Part shown: in pieces, positions 23,536-31,597 of the stretch
Numbering within the stretch: the stretch's first letter is position 1
How the letters are laid out: each line of letters opens with the position of its first letter
Assembly: GCF_016887565.1 (NCBI RefSeq)
Contig: NZ_CP069396.1
Coordinates: 3,747,001-3,811,000 of the forward strand
Origin: Archangium violaceum
GTDB lineage: Bacteria; Myxococcota; Myxococcia; Myxococcales; Myxococcaceae
Direction of reading: 5' to 3'
DNA length: 64,000 nt
Made by a program: the position numbers and the translations under genes
Notes under the pieces: model-generated
What the model was told of the DNA's origin: nothing
Database searches by the model: none
Seen by the model: only the letters and a program-made list of their open reading frames with translations

Positions 23536-24282
23536 ATGGCGGAGACGATGGGGGGCGACATTGGCCTGCAGATCCTGCGGGCCGTGCAGGGTCTGGGTGT
23601 CCGGATAGAGGCGCTGGAAGTCCGGATGGAGGCGCTGGAAGTCCGGATGGAGGCGCTGGAAGTCCGGATGGACAAGGTGGAGGCCCGGATGGAGGCGCTG
23701 GAAGTCCGGATGGACAAGGTGGAGGCCCGGATGGAGGCGCTGGAAGTCCGGATGGACAAGGTGGAAGCCCGGATGGAGGCGCTGGAGGTCCGGATAGAGA
23801 AGGTGGAAGCGCAGGTGCGTGACCTGGGCGTGCGGATGGAGAAGGTGGAAGCGCAGGTGCGTGACCTGGGCGTGCGGATGGAGAAGGTGGAAGCGCAGGT
23901 GCGCGACCTGGGCGTGCGGATGGAGAAGGTGGAAGCACAGGTGCGCGACCTGGGCGTGCGGATGGGCAAGGTGGAAGAGCAGGTGCGCAGCCTGTTCGTC
24001 CGGATGGACAAGGTGGAAGCCCAGGTGAATGGCCTCGGTACTCAAACGGTCGAGCAGCAAATGTGGCTGGAGCGTCTGGTGGGCGAGTTCTTCAAGTCGC
24101 GCGACGAGTTGCGAGGTCAGGACCAGCAGGTACGCACGGAACTGTCAGCGGGCGTTCGCCAGGCGCACGCACGTATCACTCAGACGAATGGCACGGTGGT
24201 CCTGATGGCCTCGGTGTTGCGTCGGCCAACAGAGCTCGGCGAGGAGTTGGAGAAACGCCTGCGAGAGCTCGAAACGCACTGA
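23536..24282 (+). CDS. heptad-repeat coiled-coil protein
   Basis: 248 residues from the ATG after GGAGG. Residues ~20-170 are about 21 uninterrupted heptads of only a few types (RMEALEV, RMDKVEA, RMEKVEA, QVRDLGV), giving a near-ideal parallel coiled coil about 150 residues long. The first half alternates RMEALEV/RMDKVEA, the second half RMEKVEA/QVRDLGV. A ~75-residue helical C-terminus (LERLVGEFFKSRDELRGQ) follows without a clear membrane anchor or signal. At DNA level this is an in-frame 21/42-bp tandem repeat, so length may vary between strains. No function is recognised; a scaffold or spacer is likely. It diverges from the ECF sigma operon. Confidence 0.85.
   Translation: MAETMGGDIGLQILRAVQGLGVRIEALEVRMEALEVRMEALEVRMDKVEARMEALEVRMDKVEARMEALEVRMDKVEARMEALEVRIEKVEAQVRDLGVRMEKVEAQVRDLGVRMEKVEAQVRDLGVRMEKVEAQVRDLGVRMGKVEEQVRSLFVRMDKVEAQVNGLGTQTVEQQMWLERLVGEFFKSRDELRGQDQQVRTELSAGVRQAHARITQTNGTVVLMASVLRRPTELGEELEKRLRELETH
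23600..24035 (+). repeat. in-frame 21/42-bp tandem repeat array
   Basis: About 20 units of 21 bp built on GGAAGTCCGGATGGAGGCGC and on GGTGGAAGCGCAGGTGCG-type sequences, alternating as 42-bp pairs. All are multiples of 21 bp and keep the reading frame. The repetition produces repeat-bearing shadow ORFs in the other frames. Confidence 0.9.
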
Positions 24283-24388
24283 CGGCGCGCACTGAAGGCT
24301 CGCGCCATGACTCCGAGGTCTCCCGGTTGAGTTGCCGTCGGCCTCTGTCGGCTGACACAATGGAACAACTCATCGGGGGACCCGCAAC

Positions 24389-24970
24389 ATGCCATCGGAT
24401 GGCGCGGCCGCACGCATCAAGGGAAGTGTCCTCATCACCCGCCTCAACCTCTTGAGGAAGCAGGGAGGTGTGGAGCGTCTCCAGCAGGTGCTCCAACGGT
24501 TGCCGGCCGCGGATCGCAAGGTGCTCGAGGGTGTCATCATGCCCATCGGCTGGTACCCGTTGGAGCTGAACCTCCGCCTCGACGATGCCATCGCCGGGGC
24601 GCTCTCCCCCAAGGAGCGCGCCAGGGCCTTCGTCGAGATGGGCCGGGCCTCCGCGGAGGAGAACCTGCAGGGCCCCCACCACGTCTTCATCCGCAAGGGG
24701 GATCCGCACTTCCTCCTCAGCCACGCGCCGGAGATCTACCGGCTCTATTACGCGGTGGGCTCACGCACCTACGAGAAGACCGGTGCCCGGAGCGCGGTGC
24801 TGCGCACCGTGGGCGCGGAGAGCGTCACCGAAGCGGACTGTCTCACCATCATCGGCTGGCACCAGCGCGCCATCGAGATGAGCGGGGGCCGCGACGTGCG
24901 CGTCGATCATCCGAAGTGCCGCGCCCGCGGCAACGGCTACTGCGAGTACCTCTGCTCCTGGCTGGGTTAG
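24389..24970 (+). CDS. TIGR02265-type (DUF2378) protein with V4R-like Cys motif
   Basis: 193 residues, the length of the TIGR02265 paralogous family that is expanded in Myxococcus. The N-terminal half is helical (LQQVLQRLPAADRKVLEG, PIGWYPLELNLRLDDAIA); the C-terminal half ends HPKCRARGNGYCEYLCSW, close to the C-x-A/G-x-C-x-F/Y pattern of V4R small-molecule-binding domains. The exact function is unknown; a sensory or regulatory role is inferred. It ends with a four-base overlap with the convergent peroxiredoxin gene. Confidence 0.7.
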   Translation: MPSDGAAARIKGSVLITRLNLLRKQGGVERLQQVLQRLPAADRKVLEGVIMPIGWYPLELNLRLDDAIAGALSPKERARAFVEMGRASAEENLQGPHHVFIRKGDPHFLLSHAPEIYRLYYAVGSRTYEKTGARSAVLRTVGAESVTEADCLTIIGWHQRAIEMSGGRDVRVDHPKCRARGNGYCEYLCSWLG

Positions 24971-25434
24971 GCGCCCGCCTCCGGCAGCGGGTGCTCCCTC
25001 AGGTAGCGCAGCACGTCATCCAGGTGCTTGTAGACGCGCACCTCGTGACGGATGACGGACTCGATGATGCCGCGCGGATCGATGATGTAGGTGACGCGCC
25101 GGTCCACGTTCAGCACGGGCCAGAGCACGTCATAGGCCTTGCTGATGGTGCGGGCCTCGTCCCCCAACAGCGCGAAGTGGATGTCCTCCTTCTCCGCGAA
25201 GGCGCATTGCGTCTTCACCGTGTCCACCGAGACGCCCACCAGCTCCGCCCCGAGTGACTGAAGGTGCTCGTGGTTGTCCCGGAAGTGCCGCGTCTCCTCG
25301 GTACAGCCGATGGTGAAGGCCTTGGGAAAGAAGAAGAGCACCACCCGCCGGCCCCTCAGCGCGGAGAGCGAGAAGGTGCGTCCCTGGCAATCGGTCCCGG
25401 TGAGCTCCGGGGCGGCTTGTCCCACTTCCAGCAT
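24967..25434 (-). CDS. peroxiredoxin, BCP/PrxQ type (AhpC/TSA family)
   Basis: 155 residues from the ATG after AGGAGG; an upstream in-frame Met at 25470 is less likely. The thioredoxin fold is evident (GQAAPELTGTDCQGRTFSL, VVLFFFPKAFTIGCTEET). The peroxidatic Cys is in the PxxxTxxC motif; the usual TPGCT reads TIGCT. The typical PrxQ resolving Cys five residues later is absent (EETRHF), so it may be of the 1-Cys type or use a Cys further on (TQCAFAE). It reduces peroxides with thiol electrons in the cytoplasm and is divergent from the YcaO gene. Confidence 0.93.
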   Translation of the reverse strand: MLEVGQAAPELTGTDCQGRTFSLSALRGRRVVLFFFPKAFTIGCTEETRHFRDNHEHLQSLGAELVGVSVDTVKTQCAFAEKEDIHFALLGDEARTISKAYDVLWPVLNVDRRVTYIIDPRGIIESVIRHEVRVYKHLDDVLRYLREHPLPEAGA

Positions 25435-25514
25435 CTTCTTCGGCCTCCTGGGCCCCGTCTCCCCTAGCATGCTTCCCCGGATACGCCCACGTCTGCCCGC
25501 CTCCGAGTCCCATC

Positions 25515-26681
25515 GTGCCCCTCCCGCCTGCTCCCTCGCTGACACCTGCCTTCCTTGAACGGCTCGCCCGTGCGCTGGGTGTCACCCGGGTGGCTCGGGT
25601 GACCGGGTTGGACCGCGCCGGAGTGGAGGTGGCCGCCGCGGTGCGTCCGGGCGGCTACGTGCTGCAGGTGTGCAACGGCAAGGGGTTGGAGCTCCAAGCA
25701 GCGTCGGCCGGGGCCCTCCTGGAGACGGCGGAACTGTGGGCCGCGGAGACGGTGCCGCTGGAGCGGCTCGTCTGGGGAACACTGGAGCGCCTGGAGGCCC
25801 AGGGGCACACGGTCTGGAGCGCCGACACGCTGGGCACTCGGGGGGGCGTGGTGGTTCCCCGTCTGTGGAGCCGGCAGGTGCGCTGCGCGTGGCGCGAGGC
25901 GGCCGAGCTGCACTCCGGTCGTCCCGTGCTCGTCCCGGCGCAGGCCGTGTATTGCCCGCCCTCGGGGGCGCCAGCGCTCGGGCCGATGAGCGTGCAGTGG
26001 ACGAGCAACGGCTCGGGCGCCCACCCCGAGCGGTCGCGGGCACTGCTGCATGCGCTGTTGGAGGCGACGGAGCGCGATCAGCTCGCGCGCATCCTCCCGG
26101 ACGGGTGGACGGAGGAGGTGCTCCGCGCCCGCCTGCTGCGCTCCGGTGGGCTGGAACAGGGCGCGCCCCGCACGGCGGCGCTCGCGAGCGCACTGCGACA
26201 ACGCGGCTTCGACGTCCACCTCTTCGACCTCTCTCCAGGTACTCGGACTCCCGGCGCCGTGGCCCTGCCCGTGGGGGGGGCGATGCTCGTGGACCGGGAT
26301 CAGGGACCGGTGCCCCTGGCGGCGGGTTACGCATGTGGGCTGGGACGTGACCAGGCCCTGCTCGGCGCCTTGTTGGAGGCGGCGCAGTCCCGGCTGACCG
26401 ACATCCACGGTGCGCGCGAGGATGTGGCCGCGGCGGACCGCGAGGCCTCCCTGGCCCTGGCCGCCGCCTGTGCCGAGGTGCGTCCGAGACGTGCCGTGCA
26501 GTCCATGCCCGACCTCTCCGACGAGGTGTCCTCGCCGGAGGAGGCCGTGCGCGAAGTGCTCACCCGGCTCGCGAAGGCGGGCTTCCCCCGGGCCGCCGCC
26601 GTCGAGCTGGAAGCCCCTCTCCCCGGACTCCACGTGGTGCGCGTGGTGGTGCCGGGCCTGCGCGTCTCGGAGCTGCTGTGA
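25515..26681 (+). CDS. YcaO-domain protein (ATP-dependent amide-backbone-modifying enzyme)
   Basis: 388 residues from a GTG start; no strong ribosome site is visible. The N-terminus (VTRVARVTGLDRAGVEV, then CNGKG) and ASAGALLETAELWAAE match the TfuA-associated YcaO branch, and HALLEATERDQLARI carries the ExxER ATP/Mg-binding motif. YcaO enzymes phosphorylate a backbone amide, giving azolines or, with TfuA, thioamides. The GTGA overlap with a TfuA gene points to thioamidation. No precursor peptide or RiPP-type leader was found nearby, so the substrate may be encoded elsewhere or be a protein such as a ribosomal or metabolic target. Confidence 0.92.
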   Translation: MPLPPAPSLTPAFLERLARALGVTRVARVTGLDRAGVEVAAAVRPGGYVLQVCNGKGLELQAASAGALLETAELWAAETVPLERLVWGTLERLEAQGHTVWSADTLGTRGGVVVPRLWSRQVRCAWREAAELHSGRPVLVPAQAVYCPPSGAPALGPMSVQWTSNGSGAHPERSRALLHALLEATERDQLARILPDGWTEEVLRARLLRSGGLEQGAPRTAALASALRQRGFDVHLFDLSPGTRTPGAVALPVGGAMLVDRDQGPVPLAAGYACGLGRDQALLGALLEAAQSRLTDIHGAREDVAAADREASLALAAACAEVRPRRAVQSMPDLSDEVSSPEEAVREVLTRLAKAGFPRAAAVELEAPLPGLHVVRVVVPGLRVSELL

Positions 26682-27868
26682 AACGCCGTCCCGTCTCCTC
26701 CCGTCCCGATGACCTCGTCGTCTTCCTCGGCCCCTCTCTGCCGGAGGACGAGGCCCTGGAGCTGGCTCCGTGCCGCGTGCTGCCACCGGCCCGACAGGGC
26801 GACGTGTGGCGTGCGCTCTCCCTGCGCCCGAGGGCCATCGCCCTGGTGGATGGCGTCTTCGAGGCGCAGCCCTCCGTCTGGCACCACGAGCTGCTGGCCG
26901 CGCTCGATGCCGGGGTGGCGGTGTTCGGCGGAGGCAGCATGGGGGCCCTGCGCGCGGCGGAGCTCGCCGAGCATGGCGTGGTGGGCGTGGGCCACATCTT
27001 CGAGGCGTACCGCCGGCGCGAGCTGGTGGACGACTCCGAGGTGGCGCTGCTCCATGCCGACGCGGAGCACGGCTTCCGTCCCTTCACGGTGCCGCTCGTC
27101 AACGTGCGGCACGCGGCACGGCTGGCGCAGCGCGCGCGGGTGCTCGCGCCTCGCGAGGCCCGGGCGCTGGTGGACGCGGCGGCGGCGCTCTTCTACCAGG
27201 ACCGCACATGGCCCCGGGTGCTGGCGGCCGTGGCGGAGGCCTGGCGTCCGGCCATCCGGCAGAAGTGGGACGCGTGGGCCGCTGGGGGCATCGAGGATCT
27301 CAAACGAGAGGACGCGCGTGCCTGCATCCAGGCGGCCGCGGCCTTCGTCGCCTCCGGAGCACGTGCCCCCGTGCGCGAGCGCACCGGCCGTGCCCCGCCG
27401 TCCTCCTACGTCCGCCGCCGCCGTCTCATGGAAGGGCTGTGCGAGACGGAGGCGGGCCTCGTGTCCTCGGAGGATGTGCTCGCCGCCCTGCGGGAGGCTC
27501 CCGACGCGGTGGAGCTGGCCGAGGCGGGATTGCGGCGGGCGCTGCTCGCGGGGTGGGCCCGGACGCTGGGCCTCTCACCTACCTCCGAGGAGGTGACGTG
27601 GGCCGAGTCGGAGTGGTGGGCGCGCCTGGACGTTCCACCCGCGGAGCGCGAGACGTACCTCGCCGCCTGTGGCCTGGACGCGCACGAGCTGCGGCGCCTG
27701 TGCGAGGAGCGCGCGCTGGAGCGTCTCACGCTCGAACACGCGTCGCGGCTGTTGCCCGATGGGCCCTCGTGGGACGAGGCGCTCGCGAACGAGGCGCGCC
27801 TCCAGGGCCGCTGGGTGGAGGCAGCCAGCGGGCTCGTCGCCCCGAGGCGTGGCCGCCGCAAGCGGTGA
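26678..27868 (+). CDS. TfuA-domain protein, partner of YcaO
   Basis: 396 residues, GTG start overlapping the YcaO stop (GTGA). Residues ~12-150 are a clear TfuA core: VVFLGPSLPEDEA, PPARQGDVWRAL, IALVDGVF, VWHHELLAALDAG, GGGSMGALRAAELAEHG and DDSEVALLHA. TfuA proteins work with YcaO enzymes in installing thioamides (methyl-coenzyme M reductase, thioviridamide-type peptides) and in trifolitoxin synthesis. The C-terminal ~230 residues are helical, Arg/Ala-rich and have no recognised domain; they may bind the substrate. Confidence 0.92.
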   Translation: MKRRPVSSRPDDLVVFLGPSLPEDEALELAPCRVLPPARQGDVWRALSLRPRAIALVDGVFEAQPSVWHHELLAALDAGVAVFGGGSMGALRAAELAEHGVVGVGHIFEAYRRRELVDDSEVALLHADAEHGFRPFTVPLVNVRHAARLAQRARVLAPREARALVDAAAALFYQDRTWPRVLAAVAEAWRPAIRQKWDAWAAGGIEDLKREDARACIQAAAAFVASGARAPVRERTGRAPPSSYVRRRRLMEGLCETEAGLVSSEDVLAALREAPDAVELAEAGLRRALLAGWARTLGLSPTSEEVTWAESEWWARLDVPPAERETYLAACGLDAHELRRLCEERALERLTLEHASRLLPDGPSWDEALANEARLQGRWVEAASGLVAPRRGRRKR

Positions 27869-27884
27869 GCCTCGGGGTGCTCTC

Positions 27885-28280
27885 TCAGCCGCACATCTGT
27901 CGGCAGGCCGCGGGGGCCAGCTTGGGGTCGTTCTGCTGATTGACGTAGTCCTGGCAGGCGAGCTTGCCCAGAGCCTCCTGGCATTCCTCGAACCTGCCCG
28001 CGTCGAAGTCTTCCTTGCCCGCGTTGTAGCCGACGCAGTTCTGGGCGTCCTCGGTGCGCTCGGCGCAGCCGTTGGAGACGTAGAACCTGGACTTGCACTC
28101 CTCCGCGCTGGCGCCGTAGGCGTATTGGAACACCGCCGTGTCCTTGTCCGTCCGGCACTCGAAGTTCCGCTCGCACAGCTGGTCGACCATCTGTCGGCAG
28201 ACCTCATCGGGTGACGCGGACGCGCAGCCAAGGGTGGTGAGGGCGAGCAGCACACTTCCCGCGAGCAGGGTCGAGCGCAT
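27885..28280 (-). CDS. Cys-rich putative lipoprotein
   Basis: 131 residues. The signal peptide ends ALTTLGC (Cys19), a good lipobox. The mature part has about eleven further Cys in the order VCRQMVDQLCERNFECR, ECKSR, GCAERTEDAQNC, ECQEALGKLACQDY and ACRQMCG, so several disulfides are expected outside the cytoplasm. Short Cys-rich lipoproteins of this kind are frequent in myxobacteria and have no assigned role. It converges on the TfuA gene with a 16-bp gap and shows no operon partner. Confidence 0.8.
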   Translation of the reverse strand: MRSTLLAGSVLLALTTLGCASASPDEVCRQMVDQLCERNFECRTDKDTAVFQYAYGASAEECKSRFYVSNGCAERTEDAQNCVGYNAGKEDFDAGRFEECQEALGKLACQDYVNQQNDPKLAPAACRQMCG

Positions 28281-28513
28281 GGGCGTTCATCTCCAGGGAG
28301 AGAGGATCCTCGTCCGAGTTAGCACTGGCTCTCCTGGCATGGCCGTGACCCGGCGGGCCGGCGGCGGGAGGTGTGCGTCAGCCAACGGCCCCTGGCGGAA
28401 CAGCACCCAACGGTCGACATTGTGAAGGGCCCTTCCGGCGGGCGGGGGAGCGGTGGGGACGTTACGCTGGGCGGACGCGGCGCCAGGGAGTGCGCCGAAG
28501 GCGGCGAGGAGAG

Positions 28514-28756
28514 ATGACCCGGATCTGCCAGGACGAAGTAGGTCGCTGTGACTTCATCGACGTGCTCGAGGAGGCGGTCCTGCGGCACCGGCCGGTGGCG
28601 GTCCAACTACGGGAGGGCGAGGCCTTCATCGACGAGGTGCTGGACGTGGTCACCGAGCAGGGAGACGACTTCGCCGTCTTCAAGTCCCACGAGCGGGTGC
28701 CGGTGGGGGACATCCTCGCCGTCACGAGGGCGGTGCCTGTCGAGGCGCGGTGGTGA
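28514..28756 (+). CDS. small hypothetical protein, weakly Rof-like
   Basis: 80 residues from an ATG preceded by GGCGAGGAGAG. It is predicted to be a small beta-barrel: FIDVLEEAVLRHRPVAVQL, REGEAFIDEVLDVV and FAVFKSHERVPVGDILAV. The pattern of an N-terminal Cys, a short helix and a five-stranded sheet recalls Rho-binding antiterminators (Rof/YaeO), but identity is low and this is a guess. It is 31 bp upstream of the DNA methyltransferase on the same strand. Confidence 0.6.
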   Translation: MTRICQDEVGRCDFIDVLEEAVLRHRPVAVQLREGEAFIDEVLDVVTEQGDDFAVFKSHERVPVGDILAVTRAVPVEARW

Positions 28757-28787
28757 AGCGGGGCGGCTGGGGTAGGGTGCGCGCCGG

Positions 28788-29621
28788 ATGAAACCTCACG
28801 ATGAGATCGACTCCTACCGCTGCGTGCGGGCCGATGCGCGGGAACCCGAGGGATACCGGGCCGTGCTGGGCGAGGCGAAGGCTTCCTTCCTGCACACCGA
28901 CCCGCCGTATTGCCTGCTCACGAGGCGCCGCAAGGGCGGAGACCTGAGGGACCCGCGCGCGAACAAGAAGATCGACCGCAACCCCATCGTCCGCTTCGAG
29001 ACGGTGCGCGACTACCGCGCCTTCACCGAGGCGTGGATGACGCGGGCGGTGGCGCACCTCACCCCGGACGCGACACTGGCCATCTGGACGAACCTGCTGG
29101 GCAAGGAGCCCATCCTCGCGGTGGCGCGCTCGCTGGGCTACGGCCACCTGCGGGGCGAGTACGTCTGGGGCAAGCGCACCACGGACAAGAACGCCAATGA
29201 GCAGCTGCTGCGCGTGTACGAGGTGGCGCTCGTCCTGTCGCGCACGCCGGAGCCCCCGTTGGACCCCGCGGGCCTGCCCACCGTCTGGGCGGTGGTGGGT
29301 GGCTACGATGACGACGCCGAGGCGGCGCGCTGGGGCAACCACCCCCACCACAAACCCTTCTCCGTGCTGGAGCCCCTGGTTCGCACCTGGAGCCGGCCGG
29401 GGGATCGGGTGTTGGACCCCTTCGCCGGCAGTGGCTCGATGCCCGCGGCGGCGCTGCGACTGGGACGCCAGCCGGCGTGCCTGGAGGTGGAGCCCGAGTG
29501 GGCCGAGCGGGTGACGCGGCGGCTCCGCGAGACGGCGAGCGAGCTGGCCCGGGGGGCGGGGAGTCGGCCGGAAATCAACACCCCCGCCGACAAGGTATCC
29601 GCCACCGGGAATCATCGGTAG
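28788..29621 (+). CDS. DNA methyltransferase, N6-adenine/N4-cytosine type (beta order)
   Basis: 277 residues. The catalytic motif TDPPYCL (motif IV, about 37-43) comes before the SAM-binding motif DPFAGSGSMPAAALRLG (motif I, about 205-221), the beta-class order of CcrM/HinfI-type enzymes. It should methylate an exocyclic amino group in DNA; the target sequence cannot be read. There is no restriction endonuclease or specificity subunit beside it, so it is an orphan, probably regulatory or a phage-derived remnant. The last ~25 residues (RPEINTPADKVSATGNHR) are probably disordered. Confidence 0.88.
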   Translation: MKPHDEIDSYRCVRADAREPEGYRAVLGEAKASFLHTDPPYCLLTRRRKGGDLRDPRANKKIDRNPIVRFETVRDYRAFTEAWMTRAVAHLTPDATLAIWTNLLGKEPILAVARSLGYGHLRGEYVWGKRTTDKNANEQLLRVYEVALVLSRTPEPPLDPAGLPTVWAVVGGYDDDAEAARWGNHPHHKPFSVLEPLVRTWSRPGDRVLDPFAGSGSMPAAALRLGRQPACLEVEPEWAERVTRRLRETASELARGAGSRPEINTPADKVSATGNHR

Positions 29622-29685
29622 GCTGCGGAGCCCCTCTGGGTCTCCAGGGGCTCGTCTCCCCAGCCACACGCGAAGAGGCACACGG

Positions 29686-30972
29686 ATGAAGCAGCACCAG
29701 AAGATGCTCCTGGGCATCGTCATCGGCACCGTGGCGGGCATCGCCGCCAACACCCTGGCCGGAGGCGCGCCATGGCTCGAGTGGGTGGTGACGAACATCA
29801 CCGCCCTGGCGGGGCAGATCTTCCTCCGGTTGCTGCTGATGCTGGTGGTGCCGCTGCTCTTCTCCGCGCTGGTGATGGGCGTGTGCGAGCTGGACCTGAA
29901 ACAGCTCGGCCGGCTGGGCCTGCGGACCATGGGCTACACCGTGGTGGTCTCCAGCATCGCGGTGCTCATCGGGCTGCTGCTGGTCAACACGCTGAAGCCA
30001 GGCCTCGGATTGAGCGACGAGGCCCGCGCGCTGGCGATGAAGGGCACCTCGGTGCAGGCGGCCCCCTCGCCGAGCAACACCTCGGTGCCCTCGCTGATCG
30101 CCGCCATGATTCCCAGCAACCCGATCAAGGCGGCGGCGGATGGGGACATGATCTCCCTCATCATCTTCTCGCTCATCTTCGGCCTGGGCCTGGCCCTGAC
30201 GCCCACGGAGGGCGCGCAGCGGCTGCGCGAGACGATCCAGGGCCTGCACGACGTGATGATGAAGCTCATCGACGGGGTGCTGAAGCTGGCGCCCTACGGC
30301 GTGGGGGCGCTGCTCTTCAGCATGATGGCGCGCCTGGGCATCGGCGTGCTGATGCAGGTGGCCTCCTACGTGGGCGTGGTGCTGCTGGCGCTCGGGCTGC
30401 ACATGTTCGGCGTGTACTCGCTGTCGGTGCGTTTCCTCGGCGGGCGCAACCCGCTGACCTTCTTCCGCGACTGCCGCCTGGCCATCGTCACCGCGTTCTC
30501 CACGGCGTCCTCCAGCGCCACGCTGCCCACCGCGCTCAAGGTGGCCGAGGAGAACCTCAAGCTGCCGCGCAACGTGGCGCGCTTCGTGCTCACCGCCGGC
30601 TCGGCGATGAACCAGAACGGCACCGCGCTCTTCGAGGGCGTCACCGTGCTCTTCCTCGCGCAGGTGTTCGGTGTGCAGCTGAGCATCGCGGATCAGGCCG
30701 TGGTGATGTTCATCTGCGTGCTGGCGGGCATCGGCACCGCGGGCGTGCCGGCCGGCTCCATCCCGGTCATCGCGATGATTCTGGGCCTCTTCAAGATTCC
30801 CCCCGAGGGACTGGCCCTGGTGCTCGGCGTGGACCGCTTCCTGGACATGTGCCGCACCACGCTCAACGTGACGGGGGACCTGGCCGCCGCCGTCTACGTG
30901 GCCCGGGGCGAGCCCGCGCTCACCGCCGAGTCCGAGGGGACCCAGCTCGAACCCGGCTCGCCCGCCTCCTGA
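29686..30972 (+). CDS. dicarboxylate/amino acid:cation symporter (DAACS/GltP family)
   Basis: 428 residues with about eight membrane segments and two re-entrant loops. The family signatures are all visible: TASSSATLPT (HP1 serine-rich tip), NQNGTALFEG (TM7 NMDGT-like), GIGTAGVPAGS (HP2) and DRFLDMCRTTLNVTGD (TM8 with the Asp and Asn that bind substrate). It imports glutamate, aspartate or C4-dicarboxylates with Na+ or H+. It is transcribed on the same strand as the methyltransferase with a 64-bp gap. Confidence 0.95.
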   Translation: MKQHQKMLLGIVIGTVAGIAANTLAGGAPWLEWVVTNITALAGQIFLRLLLMLVVPLLFSALVMGVCELDLKQLGRLGLRTMGYTVVVSSIAVLIGLLLVNTLKPGLGLSDEARALAMKGTSVQAAPSPSNTSVPSLIAAMIPSNPIKAAADGDMISLIIFSLIFGLGLALTPTEGAQRLRETIQGLHDVMMKLIDGVLKLAPYGVGALLFSMMARLGIGVLMQVASYVGVVLLALGLHMFGVYSLSVRFLGGRNPLTFFRDCRLAIVTAFSTASSSATLPTALKVAEENLKLPRNVARFVLTAGSAMNQNGTALFEGVTVLFLAQVFGVQLSIADQAVVMFICVLAGIGTAGVPAGSIPVIAMILGLFKIPPEGLALVLGVDRFLDMCRTTLNVTGDLAAAVYVARGEPALTAESEGTQLEPGSPAS

Positions 30973-31045
30973 GCGTGCCAGCGAGCAAGGGTTGTCTCTC
31001 GCCTCCTTGTCGTCCCATACCCGTAGCAAAGAAGGAGCAGCCACT

Positions 31046-31528
31046 ATGAAGGTGTCCAAGGACAGCGTCGTCTCATTGGAGTACCGGTTGCACCTCGGGG
31101 ACGGGAAGGTCGTCGACGAGAGTGAGCCCGGGCATCCGCTCTCCTATCTGCATGGCCGGGGGCAGATCGTCCCGGGGCTCGAGGGGCAGCTGGAGGGCAT
31201 GGGCTCGGGTGAGTCGAAGAAGGTGGTGGTGGCTCCCTCCCAGGGCTACGGCGAGCACGACCCGCGCGGCCTCCAGACGGTGCCTCGTGACATGTTCCCC
31301 CCGAATGCCCAGCTGCAGCCGGGCATGACCATCTCCGCGCAGACGGAGGGCGGGGACGTCATCCCCATCACCATCCGCGAGCTCAAGGGCGACCAGGTGG
31401 TGGTGGACCTCAACCACCCGTTGGCGGGCAAGACGCTCCACTTCGACGTGACGGTGCGCGAGGTGCGTCAGGCCACCAGCGAGGAGCTGGAGCACGGTCA
31501 CGCCCACGGTCCAGGCGGCGCGCACTGA
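31046..31528 (+). CDS. slyD: FKBP-type peptidyl-prolyl isomerase, SlyD-like
   Basis: 160 residues from the ATG after AAGGAG. The FKBP core (VSLEYRLHLGDGKVVDES, GRGQIVPGLEGQLEGM) is interrupted by an insert-in-flap domain (about 75-130; VAPSQGYGEHDPRGLQ), the SlyD arrangement that gives chaperone activity. The C-terminus is His-rich (HGHAHGPGGAH), shorter than in E. coli SlyD but able to bind Ni2+. It is cytoplasmic. It stands between two transporter genes, with gaps of 73 and 69 bp. Confidence 0.9.
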   Translation: MKVSKDSVVSLEYRLHLGDGKVVDESEPGHPLSYLHGRGQIVPGLEGQLEGMGSGESKKVVVAPSQGYGEHDPRGLQTVPRDMFPPNAQLQPGMTISAQTEGGDVIPITIRELKGDQVVVDLNHPLAGKTLHFDVTVREVRQATSEELEHGHAHGPGGAH

Positions 31529-31597
31529 GAGGGCAGCCCGGAAGGGCGCGATACCCACTCGTGGGGTAGGGGGTGTTCCGGTAAGGTTGCGCTCCCA

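Noticed and set aside
23501-24011. Repeat-bearing frames on the minus strand within the tandem array
   Set aside because: They are frame shadows of the 21-bp repeat; the plus frame has the start context, ideal heptads and a non-repeat C-terminus.
27869-28513. RiPP precursor for the YcaO-TfuA pair
   Set aside because: The only ORF near is the lipoprotein with a lipobox signal peptide on the opposite strand; the remaining intergenic sequence has no short ORF with a good ribosome site other than the 80-residue beta protein.
28788-29621. Restriction-modification system
   Set aside because: No endonuclease-like gene flanks the methyltransferase; neighbours are a tiny beta protein and a dicarboxylate symporter.
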